DNA of 35,768 bases from an uncultured Campylobacter sp. (GCA_900772495.1 CAAHEJ010000120.1:1-35768), one strand, 5' to 3'; numbered from the stretch's first letter, positions 23,916 through 32,489 are shown. A program made the numbers and translations. The notes: generated by a model not told the origin, from the sequence alone.

Positions 23916-24239
23916 TTATATTGCCTTTATAGCATTTATGGTTTTGTCGATAGAGCAATTATAAAAATGTGTAATAATCTCATCACGCTTGATTTGATAG
24001 TCTTTGTAGTTAGGGTATTTGTTTTTTCTTTGTTTGATATGCTCTTTTATTTCTTTCATAGTTTTGATGATTTTGGTTTTATTGTCAAAGTCAAATGTAT
24101 CAAGCGTAAGAATACCCCTTTGGAATAAGCACTTATAATCATCAAGTATTTTTTCTTCTAGCTTTTCAAATTCGAGTAATTCTATGTATTTGACAAGTTT
24201 TTCTAAAAAGGCTTGACATATTAGCTCATCTTTATTCAT
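23916..24239 (-). CDS. Hypothetical helical protein
   Basis: A 107-residue, highly charged, mostly helical protein (LEKLVKYIELLEFEKLEEKI, KIIKTMKEIKEHIKQRKN). No signal peptide or membrane segment. It abuts the 295-residue ORF (1 base) and the ORF at 24240 (0 bases), so the three form one transcription unit on the minus strand. The upstream GGAAAGGAAATTTGGATAA carries a good ribosome site. I do not recognise the family. Confidence 0.55.
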   Translation of the reverse strand: MNKDELICQAFLEKLVKYIELLEFEKLEEKILDDYKCLFQRGILTLDTFDFDNKTKIIKTMKEIKEHIKQRKNKYPNYKDYQIKRDEIITHFYNCSIDKTINAIKAI

Positions 24240-24476
24240 TTATCCAAATTTCCTTTCCTCCACTACCCAGCAATCTTTTTTAATGTAGTTTTTCTTGTAG
24301 TAGTTTGTGATGATTTCTTGGTAGGTGCATTGTGTGTATGAAGCATTATCGCCTGAAACTTCATAACAATCTACCTTTTGTCTTTTGTTTGCGGGCAAAT
24401 TTTTGTAAGTTTTTTCATCGATATTTTTGTAAGAATAGTAAAACCCCCTATCCTTGCTTTGAAGTGTGTCATACAA
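24240..24476 (-). CDS. Hypothetical protein, probably 5'-truncated
   Basis: The called part has 78 residues from a TTG at 24476 with no ribosome site. The frame stays open upstream to a TAA at 24594-24596 and keeps protein-like sequence (RKFYHQNDWNNGYEIELISKAL), but no ATG, GTG or better TTG start is available. This indicates a gene whose 5' end was lost, with the break near 24594. It is rich in Tyr and Lys and has three Cys. Function unknown. Confidence 0.45.
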   Translation of the reverse strand: MYDTLQSKDRGFYYSYKNIDEKTYKNLPANKRQKVDCYEVSGDNASYTQCTYQEIITNYYKKNYIKKDCWVVEERKFG

Positions 24477-24783
24477 GGCTTTTGAGATGAGTTCTATCTC
24501 ATAGCCGTTGTTCCAGTCGTTTTGATGATAAAACTTTCTATCGCAAGTGTAGCTTATCTTTATGACAAGCGTTTGAGATTTTTTTGCTGCAACTTACGCC
24601 TTGTGAGCCGTTGGGTCGCCTTTTTCAAAGGCTCAAAAAGTTACTATTTGTAACGCAAATATATAAAATTTAAAAATTTTAAGCTAAATATCACAGCATT
24701 AAAATAATTTTAAAGTCTCTTTAAGTGAATTTATGACATACTTTAGTTCTTTAAAATTTATCCAAAAAAGAAAAGGAAAAAAG
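24477..24783. other. Island right edge, no intact gene
   Basis: This gap holds the open upstream extension of the truncated ORF (to 24593), then AT-rich DNA with no ORF. It ends with the ribosome site AAAAGGAAAAAAG before the comEA-like gene. It marks the likely right boundary of the accessory region. Confidence 0.5.
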
Positions 24784-25023
24784 ATGAAAAAGATTGTAAC
24801 ATTGCTCTGCGCTTGTGCTGGACTTTTGTTTGGTGTTGTTAATATCAACACAGCTACCCTTGATGAGCTAAAAGCCTTAAAAGGTGTAGGCAAAACAAAG
24901 GCGCAAGCTATTTTAGAGTATAGGAAAGACCAAAATTTTACTTCTATCGATGAGATAAAGAAGGTTAAAGGCATAGGCGATAAGCTTTTTGAGCAAATCA
25001 AAAATGACATTGTGGTAAAATAA
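24784..25023 (+). CDS. ComEA-like helix-hairpin-helix DNA-binding protein
   Basis: A short exported protein of 79 residues from ATG 24784. KKIVTLLCACAGLLFG is a signal peptide or anchor. The mature part NINTATLDELKALKGVGKTKAQAILEYR and KKVKGIGDKLFEQI contains the two GxG hairpins of the ComEA HhH domain. It would bind double-stranded DNA in the periplasm during natural transformation. A longer frame from 24733 lacks a ribosome site; AAAAGGAAAAAAG precedes the chosen start. It sits at the edge of the island. Confidence 0.85.
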   Translation: MKKIVTLLCACAGLLFGVVNINTATLDELKALKGVGKTKAQAILEYRKDQNFTSIDEIKKVKGIGDKLFEQIKNDIVVK

Positions 25024-25052
25024 ACTCACATAGCTTGATATCAAAGCCTTTT

Positions 25053-25094
25053 AAAGCCCTTGCTTTGCGATGATTTATCTGCGACAAGGGCTTT
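25053..25094. terminator. Long hairpin after comEA-like gene
   Basis: AAAGCCCTTG and CAAGGGCTTT form a perfect 10-base stem with a 22-base loop, 30 bases after the comEA-like stop. No T-run follows, so it may be a transcript-end or processing structure. Confidence 0.4.
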
Positions 25095-25293
25095 GCAAAC
25101 TAGCTCAAGTTAGCTTTTAAATAGCTTTCCGTGTGAGCCTACATTCACGCAAGAAAGTGTCAAAATGCTGTCTTGTTAAAAGCCTTATTGTGCCATAAAA
25201 AAGTTAAATTTAGGCTTTATGCCTTATTAGTCTTTGTAAATTTTCGTTCAAAAATTCACGCTAAAATTTGTAAAAACGCAAAAAGAGACACAG

Positions 25294-26061
25294 ATGAAAC
25301 TAGCTGAAATTTATGAATTTTTAGACAGGCTCAGTCCTTTTGAAATGCAAGCAAGCTGGGACAACAGCGGGCTTTTGCTGGGGGATTTAAACAACGAAAT
25401 TCAAAAAATTTACCTGAGCCTTGACATAGACAGCGAGTTAGTCGCAAACGCTGATGAAAACGCACTTTTCATCACTCATCACCCATTGATTTTCAAGCCT
25501 TTGCGCGATTTAGCGAGCCAAAACTACCCCAAAAACCTTGTCAAAACGATGATTTGCAAAAATCAAAGCCTGATTTGCCTGCATACAAACTATGATTTAA
25601 GCCATTTAAACGCTTATTTTACCGAGCAAATTTTAGGATTTAATATAGCAAGCAAAGACGAGTTTATCATTTATGCGGACATTGATATGAAATTCAGCGA
25701 GCTTGTAGCGCATCTTAAAAACAAACTGAGCGTAAATATCCTTAAAGCTACATTTGCGGGCAAAGAGCGCATTCAAAGGCTTGCTATTTGCACGGGTAGC
25801 GGTGGGGATTTGATAGAAAAAGTCCTTTTAAACGGCTCTTTGAGCCAAAATTCACCACAAAACAAAGCAGTGGAGTGCTTTTTAAGCGGAGATTTTAAGT
25901 ATCATCAAGCACTAGCCGCACTTGAAAGTGGCTTATCGCTCATCGACATAGGACATTACGAAAGTGAAAGCTGTTTTGCAAAATCTTTGTCAAAACACTT
26001 GCAAAATTTGCCATTACAAGCTATAATATGCGTTTTGAAAAATCCATTTGAGTATCTTTAA
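25294..26061 (+). CDS. Nif3-like dinuclear metal protein
   Basis: A 255-residue Nif3 family (DUF34) protein. It has SPFEMQASWDNSGLLLGD, the metal-binding FITHHPLIF, and C-terminal DIGHYESE, matching the conserved His/Asp/Glu metal ligands. It is shorter than the ~370-residue forms with an inserted PII-like domain. It probably binds two metals; GTP cyclohydrolase naming in databases is not well supported. AAAAAGAGACACAG precedes the ATG weakly. It starts the run to rimM. Confidence 0.85.
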   Translation: MKLAEIYEFLDRLSPFEMQASWDNSGLLLGDLNNEIQKIYLSLDIDSELVANADENALFITHHPLIFKPLRDLASQNYPKNLVKTMICKNQSLICLHTNYDLSHLNAYFTEQILGFNIASKDEFIIYADIDMKFSELVAHLKNKLSVNILKATFAGKERIQRLAICTGSGGDLIEKVLLNGSLSQNSPQNKAVECFLSGDFKYHQALAALESGLSLIDIGHYESESCFAKSLSKHLQNLPLQAIICVLKNPFEYL

Positions 26062-26072
26062 AAGGAAAACCG

Positions 26073-26834
26073 ATGAACAAATACCTAGAACAACTTGTCG
26101 CCCTGTCGCAAATCGACCAAGAAATCGACAGCTTTGAGCCTAAAATTCAAGCTATCTCAAAGCCTTTAAAAGACGCAAAGCACAAGATAGCAAAGCTTAG
26201 CGAGCAGTTAGACGAGTATGAAAACGAAATCAAAGAGCTTCAAGCCCAACAAGTAGGCGCAAACACTCACATAAGCGAGTTTTCAGCCAAAATCGCCGAA
26301 ATCGCCAAAAAAGTAGCGAGCGTGAAAACCGAAAGGGAGGCAAACGCCCTTAAAATCGAAGAAGACATCGCCAAAGAGCAGCTTGATGCGGCAAATGACG
26401 AGATAGTGCGCTTGGATAAGATTTTAGCGAGCAAAGAGGACTTTAAAAAAGAGTGTAGCGAGCAAAAAAGCAAGGAAGAAAGCAGCCTTGAAACGCTTAG
26501 CGTGGAGATAAACGCCAAAGTAGCCGAGCTTGAAAAGGAACGAGGCTTGGTTGATGAGCGCAAAAGCAAGCTCACAGCACAGATGAATCAAAAGATTTTA
26601 AGCTTTTATCAAAAGATACGAAAATGGGCGAAAAACACCGCTGTCGTGCCTGTGCGTAAGCAAGCCTGCTATGGTTGTTTTATGAAAATTTACGATAAAA
26701 CCTATCTTGCGATTTTAAAAAGCGAAGAAATCGTTACCTGCCCGCATTGTGGGCGCATTTTATACAAAGAACCTGAAACAGCAGGCAAAAACGCCGAAAA
26801 AAGTGCTAAAAAAGAAAGCACACAAGAGCTTTGA
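26073..26834 (+). CDS. Coiled-coil protein with C4 zinc ribbon
   Basis: A 253-residue protein. Residues ~15-170 are a long charged coiled coil, like the CdsZ/DUF164 family. The C-terminus holds the zinc ribbon ACYGCFMKI and VTCPHCGRIL (two CxxC pairs). In other bacteria such proteins bind nucleic acid or help secretion; here the role is unknown. AAAAGGAAAACCG precedes the ATG, 12 bases after the Nif3-like gene, and it overlaps waaA by 4 bases. Confidence 0.82.
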   Translation: MNKYLEQLVALSQIDQEIDSFEPKIQAISKPLKDAKHKIAKLSEQLDEYENEIKELQAQQVGANTHISEFSAKIAEIAKKVASVKTEREANALKIEEDIAKEQLDAANDEIVRLDKILASKEDFKKECSEQKSKEESSLETLSVEINAKVAELEKERGLVDERKSKLTAQMNQKILSFYQKIRKWAKNTAVVPVRKQACYGCFMKIYDKTYLAILKSEEIVTCPHCGRILYKEPETAGKNAEKSAKKESTQEL

Positions 26835-28003
26835 TAGCCTTTTATTTCGCTTTGTCGTGGCTTTTGTGGGTGCTTTGCGCACTGCCCCTTTTCGCACTCT
26901 CTTTTACGAGCAAAAAACACGCCCAAAGCTTTAAAGCGCGGTTTTTTCTCTACAAAAATTTACGCCAAGCAAAGGCGAGTGTGCATTTTCACGCTTGTTC
27001 TTTTGGCGAAGTGCGAGCGATAGAGCCTTTGGTAGCGAAATTTAATAGCCGCATAAGTGTCATCACGCAAACAGGCTACGAAGCGGCGCAAAAGCTCTGC
27101 AAAAGCGTGAATTTCCTAGCCTTTGAGAGCTTTTTACCCTTTTGGCTCACGCCTTGTAAGGTGCTTGTTGTCTTTGAAGCTGAATTGTGGCTTATGCTCT
27201 TTTATGTCGCTAAATTTAAGGGCGCAAAAACTCTGCTCATAAACGCGCGCATATCAGAACGCTCCTTTTCAAAATACCAAAAATTCGCCTTTTTATACAA
27301 AAAAATTTTTTCTTATATCGATGAAATCTACGCTCAAAGCGAGGCTGACAAAGAAAGGCTTGAAATTTTGGGTGCAAAAAACATAAGAGTTTTAGGAAAT
27401 ATAAAAATAAGCGGCAATGTAAGCGCAAATAAGGCTTATAAAAAGCCAAATTCAAGGCTTATCATCTTTGCTAGCACACACGATGGCGAAGAAAACTTGC
27501 TTTTGTCAAATTTTAGCTTGCCAAAAGGGCAAAAACTCATCATCGCCCCACGACACCCAGAAAGATTTAGCGAAGTTTGCGAGCTTGCAAGCGAGTATGC
27601 AAGGACAAATGCGCTTAAATTCGCGCGTTTTAGTGAGCTGAATTTAGAGGATTTAAATTTAGAGCGTGAGTTGAATGCTGATATTTTGGTGCTTGACACG
27701 CTTGGCGAGCTTGTGAATTTTTACGCTATTTGTGATATAGCCGTGCTTTGCGGCTCATTTATCGAGGGCATAGGCGGACACAACCCCGTAGAAATCGCGC
27801 ATTTTAACAAGCCCATCATCTCAGGGGCGTTCATACACAACCAAAAAGCCCTTTTTGCAAATGTCTGTGGGGTGCGCTTTTGCGAGAATTTAAGCGAATT
27901 TAACGCCCTTGTTTGCTCACACAAAGAAGCCACAAGTCTAAAAAACAGCGTGGATTTAAGCCCCATTTTACAAAGCATTGAAAGGGGTTTAAATGCAGGA
28001 TAA
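26831..28003 (+). CDS. waaA: 3-deoxy-D-manno-octulosonic acid transferase
   Basis: WaaA (KdtA) adds Kdo to lipid IVA at the inner membrane. The 390-residue GT30 protein has an N-terminal membrane segment (residues 3-24), HACSFGEVRAIEPL, TQTGYEAAQKL, the ARISERSF motif, IIAPRHPERF and GGHNPVEIAHF. The start is a TTG that overlaps the upstream stop (TTGA junction), and its own end overlaps the pseudouridine synthase start by 11 bases. Identity is secure from the GT30 motifs. Confidence 0.93.
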   Translation: MIAFYFALSWLLWVLCALPLFALSFTSKKHAQSFKARFFLYKNLRQAKASVHFHACSFGEVRAIEPLVAKFNSRISVITQTGYEAAQKLCKSVNFLAFESFLPFWLTPCKVLVVFEAELWLMLFYVAKFKGAKTLLINARISERSFSKYQKFAFLYKKIFSYIDEIYAQSEADKERLEILGAKNIRVLGNIKISGNVSANKAYKKPNSRLIIFASTHDGEENLLLSNFSLPKGQKLIIAPRHPERFSEVCELASEYARTNALKFARFSELNLEDLNLERELNADILVLDTLGELVNFYAICDIAVLCGSFIEGIGGHNPVEIAHFNKPIISGAFIHNQKALFANVCGVRFCENLSEFNALVCSHKEATSLKNSVDLSPILQSIERGLNAG

Positions 28004-28745
28004 AGCCTACAAAGTCCTAGCTAGGCAAGAAAACATTTCGCACAATGCCGCCAAAGAGCTGATAGATAGTGGTTTAGTTTTTTGTGGAGCGCAAAAAGTG
28101 GCTATTGCCCGTGCTTTGATGAGCGAAAATTCACATTTTATCGTCAAAAAGCCCCAAAAATCCACGCTCATTTTTGAAGACGCTCAAATCATCGCCGCAA
28201 ACAAGCCCTTTGGCAAAAAAAGCGAGGATTTAGAAAAAGAATTTAACGCTAAACTTTTAAACCGCTTAGACAAAGAAACCAGCGGGCTTATCTTGCTTTA
28301 TAAGGACGAAAATTTTCGCTTAAAGTGCATAGAGGAATTTAAAAAACAAAGAGTGTATAAGAGCTATTTAGCCATAATTAACGGAGTTTTAGCGGACGAA
28401 GTTACCATAAATGAGCCTATTTTAACTACAAAAAGCAAGCAAGGGGCGTTTAGCAAGGTAAGCAAAGAGGGCAAAAGTGCGCAAACCACGCTCATACCTT
28501 TGCTCGTAAGTGGCAAAAAAACGCTCGTAAAAGCTAAGATAAGCACAGGGCGCACGCACCAAATAAGAGTGCATTGTGCTTACGCTAAACACGGCATCAT
28601 AGGCGATGAAAAATACGCTAAAATTGCGTCCAAAAGAATGTTTTTGCATAGTTTTAGGTTAAGGATTTTTGACTATGATTTTAAGGCGGATTTGGACGAG
28701 AGTTTTAACGAATTTGGTTTTGAGATAAAAAATTTGCAAATTTAA
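27993..28745 (+). CDS. RluA-family pseudouridine synthase
   Basis: A 250-residue RNA pseudouridine synthase. The catalytic aspartate is in NRLDKETSGLIL, the RluA/RluD family motif, and the C-terminal HQIRVHCAY segment is typical. The N-terminal S4-like stretch (DKAYKVLARQENISHNAAKELI) is short. The target is unknown: RluA, RluC and RluD relatives modify 23S rRNA or tRNA. It overlaps waaA by 11 bases, with AAAGGGG upstream. In C. jejuni a homologue occupies the same place before ffh, from memory. Confidence 0.88.
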   Translation: MQDKAYKVLARQENISHNAAKELIDSGLVFCGAQKVAIARALMSENSHFIVKKPQKSTLIFEDAQIIAANKPFGKKSEDLEKEFNAKLLNRLDKETSGLILLYKDENFRLKCIEEFKKQRVYKSYLAIINGVLADEVTINEPILTTKSKQGAFSKVSKEGKSAQTTLIPLLVSGKKTLVKAKISTGRTHQIRVHCAYAKHGIIGDEKYAKIASKRMFLHSFRLRIFDYDFKADLDESFNEFGFEIKNLQI

Positions 28746-28767
28746 AGGCATTTAAAGCAAGTTTTGG

Positions 28768-28773
28768 TAAAAT
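28768..28773 (+). promoter_or_regulatory. Possible -10 box for ffh
   Basis: GTTTTGGTAAAATAAG, with TAAAAT 34 bases before the GTG of ffh. The gap is only 61 bases, so readthrough from upstream is also likely. Confidence 0.35.
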
Positions 28774-28806
28774 AAGGGTTTAAATTTATGAAGAAAGGTT
28801 GCAAGA

Positions 28807-30150
28807 GTGTTTGAAATAATCGGCGATTCATTCAAATCAGCAGTCAATAAACTGCGATTTGTTGATGATGAGAAGGCTCTTAAAAACGCGCTAGATACGC
28901 TCAAAAAGGCACTTTTAAAGGCTGATGTGCATCACAAAGTCGTAAAAGACTTGCTTACAGCCATTGAAAATGAAGTAAAAAGCGCAGGCATAGGGCAAAA
29001 ACACTTTTTAAACGCCGTAAAGTCAAATTTAGAGGCGATTTTAACCGCACAAGGCAAGAATCAAGGCTTTGTTTTCGCGCCCAAACCGCCCACAATCGTG
29101 CTAATGTGCGGTTTGCAAGGCGGTGGCAAAACCACAAGCACGGTTAAACTTGCAAACTATCTTAAACTAAGGCAAAAAAAGGTTTTAATCGCCGCTTGTG
29201 ATTTGCAACGCCTTGCGGCTGTGGAGCAGCTCAAACAGCTTTGCGCGGCAAATGAGCTTGAAGTCTTTTTTATGGAGGGCGAGACAAATGCTTTAAAAGT
29301 CGCCGAAAACGCTCTTAAAAAGGCAAAGAGTGAGCTTTATGAGGTTTTGCTTGTCGATACAGCGGGGCGTTTAGCCATAGATGAAGCCTTGATGAGCGAA
29401 TTAGCAGGCATTAAAGAGAGTTTGCAAGCAAATGAGATTTTTTATGTTGCTGATGCGATGAGCGGGCAAGATGGCGTAAAAACGGCAGCTAGCTTTGATG
29501 AACGCTTGAATTTAACGGGCGTGATTTTGAGTAAATTTGACGCTGACACCAAAGGCGGCGTGGCACTTGGCATAGCAAGACAGCTTGGCGTGCCGCTTCG
29601 TTTCATCGGCGTGGGCGAAAAGGCGGCTGATTTGGAGGTGTTTATCCCTGAACGCATCGTTTCGCGCATTATGGGGCAAGGCGATTTGGCGAGTTTAGCC
29701 GAAAAAACCGCCGCCGTCATTGACGAAAAAGAAGTCAAAAAAATGAGTGCGAAAATCAAAAAAGGCGAGTTTAACTTTGATGATTTTTTAGCGCAAATGG
29801 AAAGCGTAAAAAAGCTTGGTTCGATGAAGTCCGTGCTTGGTATGATACCCGGTATGAGCAATCTTGCAAATCAAGTTAAGGATTTGGATTTGGACAACTC
29901 CAAAGAAATCGTGCATATCAAAGCGATGATTTCATCGATGACGCCAAAAGAAAGGCAAAGCCCAAGCCTGCTTAACAACTCCCGCAAGGCACGCATAGCG
30001 CAAGGTGCGGGGCTATCGCAAATTCAAGTGAATCGCTTTTTCAAGCAGTTTGAAAACGCAGCAAAACTTGCTAAACGCTTTTCAGGCAAGGGTGGAATGG
30101 AAAATTTAATGTCGATGATGAGCGGGGCAAGGCAGGGTTTTGGCAGGTAA
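28807..30150 (+). CDS. ffh: Signal recognition particle protein Ffh
   Basis: Ffh binds signal sequences and SRP RNA and delivers nascent membrane proteins to FtsY. The N domain covers residues ~1-95, and the G domain has P-loop GLQGGGKTT, DTAGR, and KFDADTKGG. The M domain is methionine-rich at the C-terminus (MENLMSMMSGARQGFGR). The start is GTG at 28807, with AGAAAGGTTGCAAGA upstream. Length 447 is normal. Confidence 0.96.
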   Translation: MFEIIGDSFKSAVNKLRFVDDEKALKNALDTLKKALLKADVHHKVVKDLLTAIENEVKSAGIGQKHFLNAVKSNLEAILTAQGKNQGFVFAPKPPTIVLMCGLQGGGKTTSTVKLANYLKLRQKKVLIAACDLQRLAAVEQLKQLCAANELEVFFMEGETNALKVAENALKKAKSELYEVLLVDTAGRLAIDEALMSELAGIKESLQANEIFYVADAMSGQDGVKTAASFDERLNLTGVILSKFDADTKGGVALGIARQLGVPLRFIGVGEKAADLEVFIPERIVSRIMGQGDLASLAEKTAAVIDEKEVKKMSAKIKKGEFNFDDFLAQMESVKKLGSMKSVLGMIPGMSNLANQVKDLDLDNSKEIVHIKAMISSMTPKERQSPSLLNNSRKARIAQGAGLSQIQVNRFFKQFENAAKLAKRFSGKGGMENLMSMMSGARQGFGR

Positions 30151-30214
30151 AAAAGATGAAAAAATTTGAGCGCAAAAAAGAGAAAAAAGCTGAATTTTTA
30201 ACGCTAAATTTAGG

Positions 30215-30220
30215 TAAAAT
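30215..30220 (+). promoter_or_regulatory. -10 box for rpsP operon
   Basis: TTTAGGTAAAAT fits the local -10 pattern, with the rpsP start 68 bases downstream. It lies in the 137-base gap after ffh. Confidence 0.4.
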
Positions 30221-30287
30221 TTTGAATTTAAATTTCATTTATAAGCATTTTGGTGCTTAGAACTGAATTTTAAAGCAAGGAGCAAGT

Positions 30288-30515
30288 ATGACAGTCATTA
30301 GACTCACAAGAATGGGGCGCAAGAAAAAGCCCTTTTATCGTATCGTTGTTACGGACAGCCGCAAGCGCAGAGACGGCTCGTGGATAGAAAGCATAGGTTA
30401 TTACAACCCTATGAGCGAGCCAGAAGTCATTAAATTCGATACCGAGCGTCTAGCCTACTGGAAAGGCGTTGGGGCGAAACTCAGCGAAAAAGTCGCTTCT
30501 ATCACAAGCAAGTAA
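30288..30515 (+). CDS. rpsP: 30S ribosomal protein S16
   Basis: S16 is a small-subunit assembly protein. The 75-residue protein starts TVIRLTRMGRKKKPFYRIVV and has DGSWIESIGYYNP, the conserved core. GCAAGGAGCAAGT precedes the ATG. It begins the classic rpsP-khpA-rimM group. Confidence 0.97.
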   Translation: MTVIRLTRMGRKKKPFYRIVVTDSRKRRDGSWIESIGYYNPMSEPEVIKFDTERLAYWKGVGAKLSEKVASITSK

Positions 30516-30516
30516 A

Positions 30517-30759
30517 ATGGTCGAAGATTTTTTGAGAGAATACGCCGCGCTCATCGCGGATTACCCTGACAAAATCAAAACCGAGCGCGTGGAGCTGGGC
30601 GAAAACTTCGCTGAGATTATCATTTATGCTGATAAAATCGACACGGGCAAGCTCATCGGCAAAAACGGCAAGATGATAAACGCCATCAAAACCGTCATCG
30701 GAGCGTGCAAGAGCAAGGACCAAACGAACTATCGCGTGAGTGTCAAAAGCCTTGAATGA
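30517..30759 (+). CDS. khpA: KH-domain RNA-binding protein KhpA
   Basis: An 80-residue single-KH-domain protein. LIGKNGKMINAIKTVIG holds the GxxG loop for binding single-stranded RNA. KhpA relatives pair with KhpB/Jag and affect sRNA use and cell division. The ATG at 30517 is one base after the rpsP stop; a longer frame from 30469 runs inside rpsP and is rejected. The ribosome site is weak, consistent with coupling to rpsP. Confidence 0.9.
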   Translation: MVEDFLREYAALIADYPDKIKTERVELGENFAEIIIYADKIDTGKLIGKNGKMINAIKTVIGACKSKDQTNYRVSVKSLE

Positions 30760-31273
30760 CGCTTTGGTGCTTGTGGCAAAACTTGGGCGCACCGTTGGTG
30801 TGCAGGGCTTTGTGAGACTTCACAATCTCAGCGATTTTCCTGAGCAGTTTGAGCGTGGGGCGAGTTTTTTTGACAAAAATTCGCGTGTGCTTAAAATCAA
30901 GGCTCGCAACGCTCAAAGCGTGCTTTTTGAGGGCTTTGAGAGTTTAGAGTGCGCTAAAACGCTTGTGAATTTAGAGCTTTTTCAAAGTGTGGAAAAAAGT
31001 CGCGCAAGCTGCAAACTTAATGAGGGCGAATTTTTTTACTTTGACATTATCGGGCTTGAAGTCTTTGAAAATGAGATTTTGCTTGGTGTTGTGAAAGACA
31101 TTTTGCCTGCTGGTAATGATTTGCTTTTAATCAAAAGCGATGAAAGCCTTGTGAAAAAGGGCTTTGCGAGCGAATTTTACCTGCCTTATGTGGATTTTTA
31201 CATAAAAAGCGTGGAGCTACAAAGCAAACAAATTCACGCGCAAAACGCCTTAATGCTTTTAGAAAGCTTATAA
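30752..31273 (+). CDS. rimM: Ribosome maturation factor RimM
   Basis: RimM binds S19 in the 30S head and helps late 16S processing. The protein has LVAKLGRTVGVQGFVRL, a C-terminal PRC-like barrel with FYFDIIGLEVFENE, and LPYVDFYIKSVE. It overlaps khpA by 8 bases from a TTG at 30752; a GTG at 30740 and a GTG at 30767 are also possible, so the start is uncertain. In related genomes trmD and rplS usually follow; here the next genes are on the other strand. Confidence 0.9.
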   Translation: MNDALVLVAKLGRTVGVQGFVRLHNLSDFPEQFERGASFFDKNSRVLKIKARNAQSVLFEGFESLECAKTLVNLELFQSVEKSRASCKLNEGEFFYFDIIGLEVFENEILLGVVKDILPAGNDLLLIKSDESLVKKGFASEFYLPYVDFYIKSVELQSKQIHAQNALMLLESL

Positions 31274-31298
31274 TCACAAAGCCAAACAAAAATTTCAT

Positions 31299-32489
31299 CT
31301 AATTTTGCCTTATCAATCCCTCCGTTATCACAGCAATCTCCAACTCCTCATCAGTAGGAACAACAAGGATTTTGTGCTTTGAATTTGGCGTGCTTATCAC
31401 AGCCACTTCCCCTTGTGCGTTGTTGTTTGCGCTTTCATCAAGCTCGAAGCCAAGATGAGCGAGCCTTTCGCACACGAGTTTTCGCAGTTGTGCTGAATTT
31501 TCGCCCACACCTGCTGTAAAAATCAGCGCGTCCGTGCGATTTAGCACCGCAAAATACGCCCCTATGTATTTTACCAAACGATAAACATACATATTTAGGG
31601 CTAGCTCGGCTTTTTTGTCCTTTTTTTCTATGTGTGTCATCACATCGCGCAGGTCATTATGCCCGCAAATGCCTAAAAATCCGCTCTTTTTGTTCATCAT
31701 CACATCAAGTTCTTCTGTGGTAAGATGAGCTATGCGCACCAAATGCGAGATGATGGCAGGGTCTATGTCGCCGCACCTTGTCCCCATCATCAGCCCTTCA
31801 AGCGGCGTAAAGCCCATAGAAGTGTCGATACTTTTGCCATTTTCTATGGCACAAACGCTAGCTCCGTTGCCTAAATGCAGGCTAATGGCGTTGAATTTAG
31901 CAAGTTTAATCCCCAAAAATTCAGCCGCCTTTTTACTCACATAAGAGTGCGAAGTGCCGTGAAAGCCGTATCTGCGTATGCCCTCTTTCTTGTAAAACTC
32001 ATAAGGCAAGGCATACATATAAGCATAGTCTGGCAAAGTAGCGTGAAAAGCCGTGTCAAACACAGCGACATTTGGCACATTTGGCGCTACTTCGAGCATA
32101 GCTTTCATTCCTACAAGGTGCGCTGGGTTGTGTAAGGGGGCGATAACGCCAACGCGGCGGATTTCTTTAAGCACTTTGGTGTCGATGAGACAATGCTTTG
32201 TAAGGTTTTTGCCGCCGTGCACCACGCGGTGTCCGCAACCATCTAAATGGCTTAAATCCTGCACCAAGCCCGTTTGGTGCAAGAATTCGTTGATGATTTT
32301 CACGCCTGCTTGATGATTTGGCACGGGTTCATCGCGGTGTTGGTGCTTGTTGTTGGTGAGATTTTTAAGCTCGATTTTTGAGCTATGCTCGCCGATTTTG
32401 CCGATTAAACCACTAGCAATGGGCGTTTTGTCATTATAAAGCTTGAATTTTATCGAGCTTGAACCTGAATTTAAAACTAAAATTTTCAT
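31299..32489 (-). CDS. ackA: Acetate kinase
   Basis: AckA makes ATP from acetyl phosphate and ADP, and the reverse. The 396-residue protein has the start ILVLNSGSSSIKFKLY, the VFDTAFHATLPDYAY segment, RRYGFHGTSHSYV and GLMMGTRCGDIDP, all conserved. CATCGTTTCTCCTT on the plus strand reads as AAGGAGAAACG before the ATG on the minus strand. It follows pta by 10 bases in the same operon. Confidence 0.97.
   Translation of the reverse strand: MKILVLNSGSSSIKFKLYNDKTPIASGLIGKIGEHSSKIELKNLTNNKHQHRDEPVPNHQAGVKIINEFLHQTGLVQDLSHLDGCGHRVVHGGKNLTKHCLIDTKVLKEIRRVGVIAPLHNPAHLVGMKAMLEVAPNVPNVAVFDTAFHATLPDYAYMYALPYEFYKKEGIRRYGFHGTSHSYVSKKAAEFLGIKLAKFNAISLHLGNGASVCAIENGKSIDTSMGFTPLEGLMMGTRCGDIDPAIISHLVRIAHLTTEELDVMMNKKSGFLGICGHNDLRDVMTHIEKKDKKAELALNMYVYRLVKYIGAYFAVLNRTDALIFTAGVGENSAQLRKLVCERLAHLGFELDESANNNAQGEVAVISTPNSKHKILVVPTDEELEIAVITEGLIRQN

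Noticed and set aside
23499..24128. Plus-strand ORFs of 97 and 110 residues in the island
   Set aside because: They are opposite the tightly packed minus-strand ORFs, have no ribosome sites and are Ser/Phe/Leu-rich, as shadows are.
18943..24612. Possible island direct repeat, CTTACGC then GCCGTT, at 18943-18961 and 24593-24612
   Set aside because: The two parts match but the spacer differs (6 versus 7 bases) and its bases do not match; no integrase or tRNA end is present. Chance similarity cannot be excluded.
29442..29861. 139-residue ORF on the minus strand
   Set aside because: It lies opposite ffh, whose frame is clearly coding; the sequence is Ser/Leu/Phe-rich shadow without a ribosome site.
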